From: Pseudomonadota bacterium
GTDB lineage: Bacteria > Pseudomonadota > Gammaproteobacteria > Burkholderiales > Burkholderiaceae_C
Reading direction: 5' to 3'
Length of the DNA: 64,000 nt
Assembly (NCBI GenBank): GCA_021819435.1
Contig: JAKARB010000002.1
Coordinates: 124,001-188,000 of the forward strand
Positions 63,789 to 64,000 of this stretch are shown here, piece by piece; the first letter of the stretch is position 1; each line of letters begins with the position of its first letter. The notes under the pieces were generated by a model. It was not told the DNA's origin and did no database searches. It saw only the letters and a list, made by a program, of their open reading frames with translations. The position numbers were made by a program, and so were the translations under genes.

Positions 63789-64000
63789 TCAATCCTTCGG
63801 GGTTACGTTCGTGCGTTTGAAGAGGCCCGCAAGCTGCTCACGAACACGCGCAGGCATGGGCACGGGGGTCGGGTTGTATGGAAGTTCGAGGGGGCGCTCG
63901 GGCACGTCGTCGAGCAAGCCTTCGCGGTCGGCCGCGAGCTTCTCTTCGTAGATGCGCGCCCATCGCTTTTGCTGCGCCTTGTATGGAAGAACCACGAGGT
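63789..64000 (-). CDS. Phage protein, 5' end outside the window
   Basis: A frame ending at 63789 and open to the window edge; a GTG at 63995 would give 68 residues. The sequence (PYKAQQKRWARIYEEKLAADREGLLDDVPE) is helical and then proline-rich; no family recognised. It ends four bases before the next gene. Confidence 0.45.
   Translation of the reverse strand, partial: LVVLPYKAQQKRWARIYEEKLAADREGLLDDVPERPLELPYNPTPVPMPARVREQLAGLFKRTNVTPKD

Larger units (their letters stand above)
58903..64000 (-). mobile_element. Prophage end (early/recombination region), partial
   Basis: From the tRNA 3' end to the window edge every credible gene is on the minus strand, tightly packed with ATGA overlaps, and many match phage early functions (AlpA, NinB, SSB, Gp157-like, Erf, DUF1064, HNH). 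GC content is like the host, so transfer is judged by gene content and by the tRNA boundary. No integrase, structural or lysis gene is visible; they would be beyond the window. The left border at the tRNA is inferred. Confidence 0.8.

Noticed and set aside
58903..64000. Integrative conjugative element or genomic island instead of a prophage
   Set aside because: The gene set (Erf, NinB, Gp157-like, DUF1064, HNH) is phage early type; no conjugation or mobilisation gene is visible, though the far end is unseen.

Overview
The window is GC-rich chromosomal DNA that looks like a betaproteobacterium of the order Burkholderiales, probably the Sphaerotilaceae/Comamonadaceae side (an Aquabacterium-, Ideonella- or Leptothrix-like genome). 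This is inferred from the gene set: a high-potential iron-sulfur protein, a lone cytosolic RnfB, intracellular PHA depolymerase, PEP-CTERM protein, a complete iscR-S-U-A-hscBA-fdx locus, and a short intergenic repeat of a style typical of that group. No 16S gene is present, so the genus is not fixed.

Layout. 1-4.8 kb: an RTX calcium-binding protein followed by a secreted subtilisin. 5-15.6 kb: an MgtC/DUF4010 membrane protein, the YgiQ radical SAM enzyme, a Tim44-domain protein, HiPIP, an ABC exporter, PPK2, an acyltransferase and a degenerate HD-GYP protein. 15.8-25.1 kb: a MatB-like malonyl-CoA synthetase with a coupled membrane protein, a GAF/PAS/GGDEF cyclase, an acyl-CoA synthetase, an S4 protein, a lysine/alanine-tailed protein and an aldehyde dehydrogenase. 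25.2-28.9 kb: livHMGF, a branched-chain amino acid type ABC importer without a binding protein. 28.9-31.5 kb: a two-gene operon for a Slam/DUF560 outer-membrane translocon and a barrel-ended cargo protein, i.e. a type XI secretion-like locus and the most interesting feature here. 31.7-37.4 kb: HIT protein, ferredoxin reductase, SDR, endonuclease III and a lemA-TPM-TPM operon. 37.5-49 kb: an ExeM-type nuclease with an RTX tail, RnfB, PhaZ, a galactose-oxidase-like protein, a PEP-CTERM protein, PhoX and an aspartate/tyrosine aminotransferase. 49-58.8 kb: uvrB, a low-molecular-weight phosphatase, the full isc operon and dnaQ.

At 58828 a tRNA-Val(CAC) is followed by its terminator and then by a run of genes all on the minus strand up to the window edge. 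They are phage early genes: AlpA-like regulator, NinB, SSB, Gp157-like, Erf, DUF1064, an HNH protein and several small unknowns. This is the end of a prophage, probably integrated at the tRNA. No integrase is visible, but the tRNA-proximal 110 bp carries five phased copies of a GGTATGAAAA motif that look like recombinase or excisionase sites.

Links between genes: the isc operon has a near-perfect sigma70 promoter overlapped by an IscR-like site, so it is probably autoregulated. phaZ has a PhaR-like near-palindrome upstream. Several convergent or tandem gene pairs are separated by clear hairpin terminators. The window is rich in exported proteins (RTX, subtilisin, nuclease, oxidase, PhoX, PEP-CTERM, T11SS cargo), which suggests a surface-active, possibly biofilm- or floc-forming lifestyle (inference).
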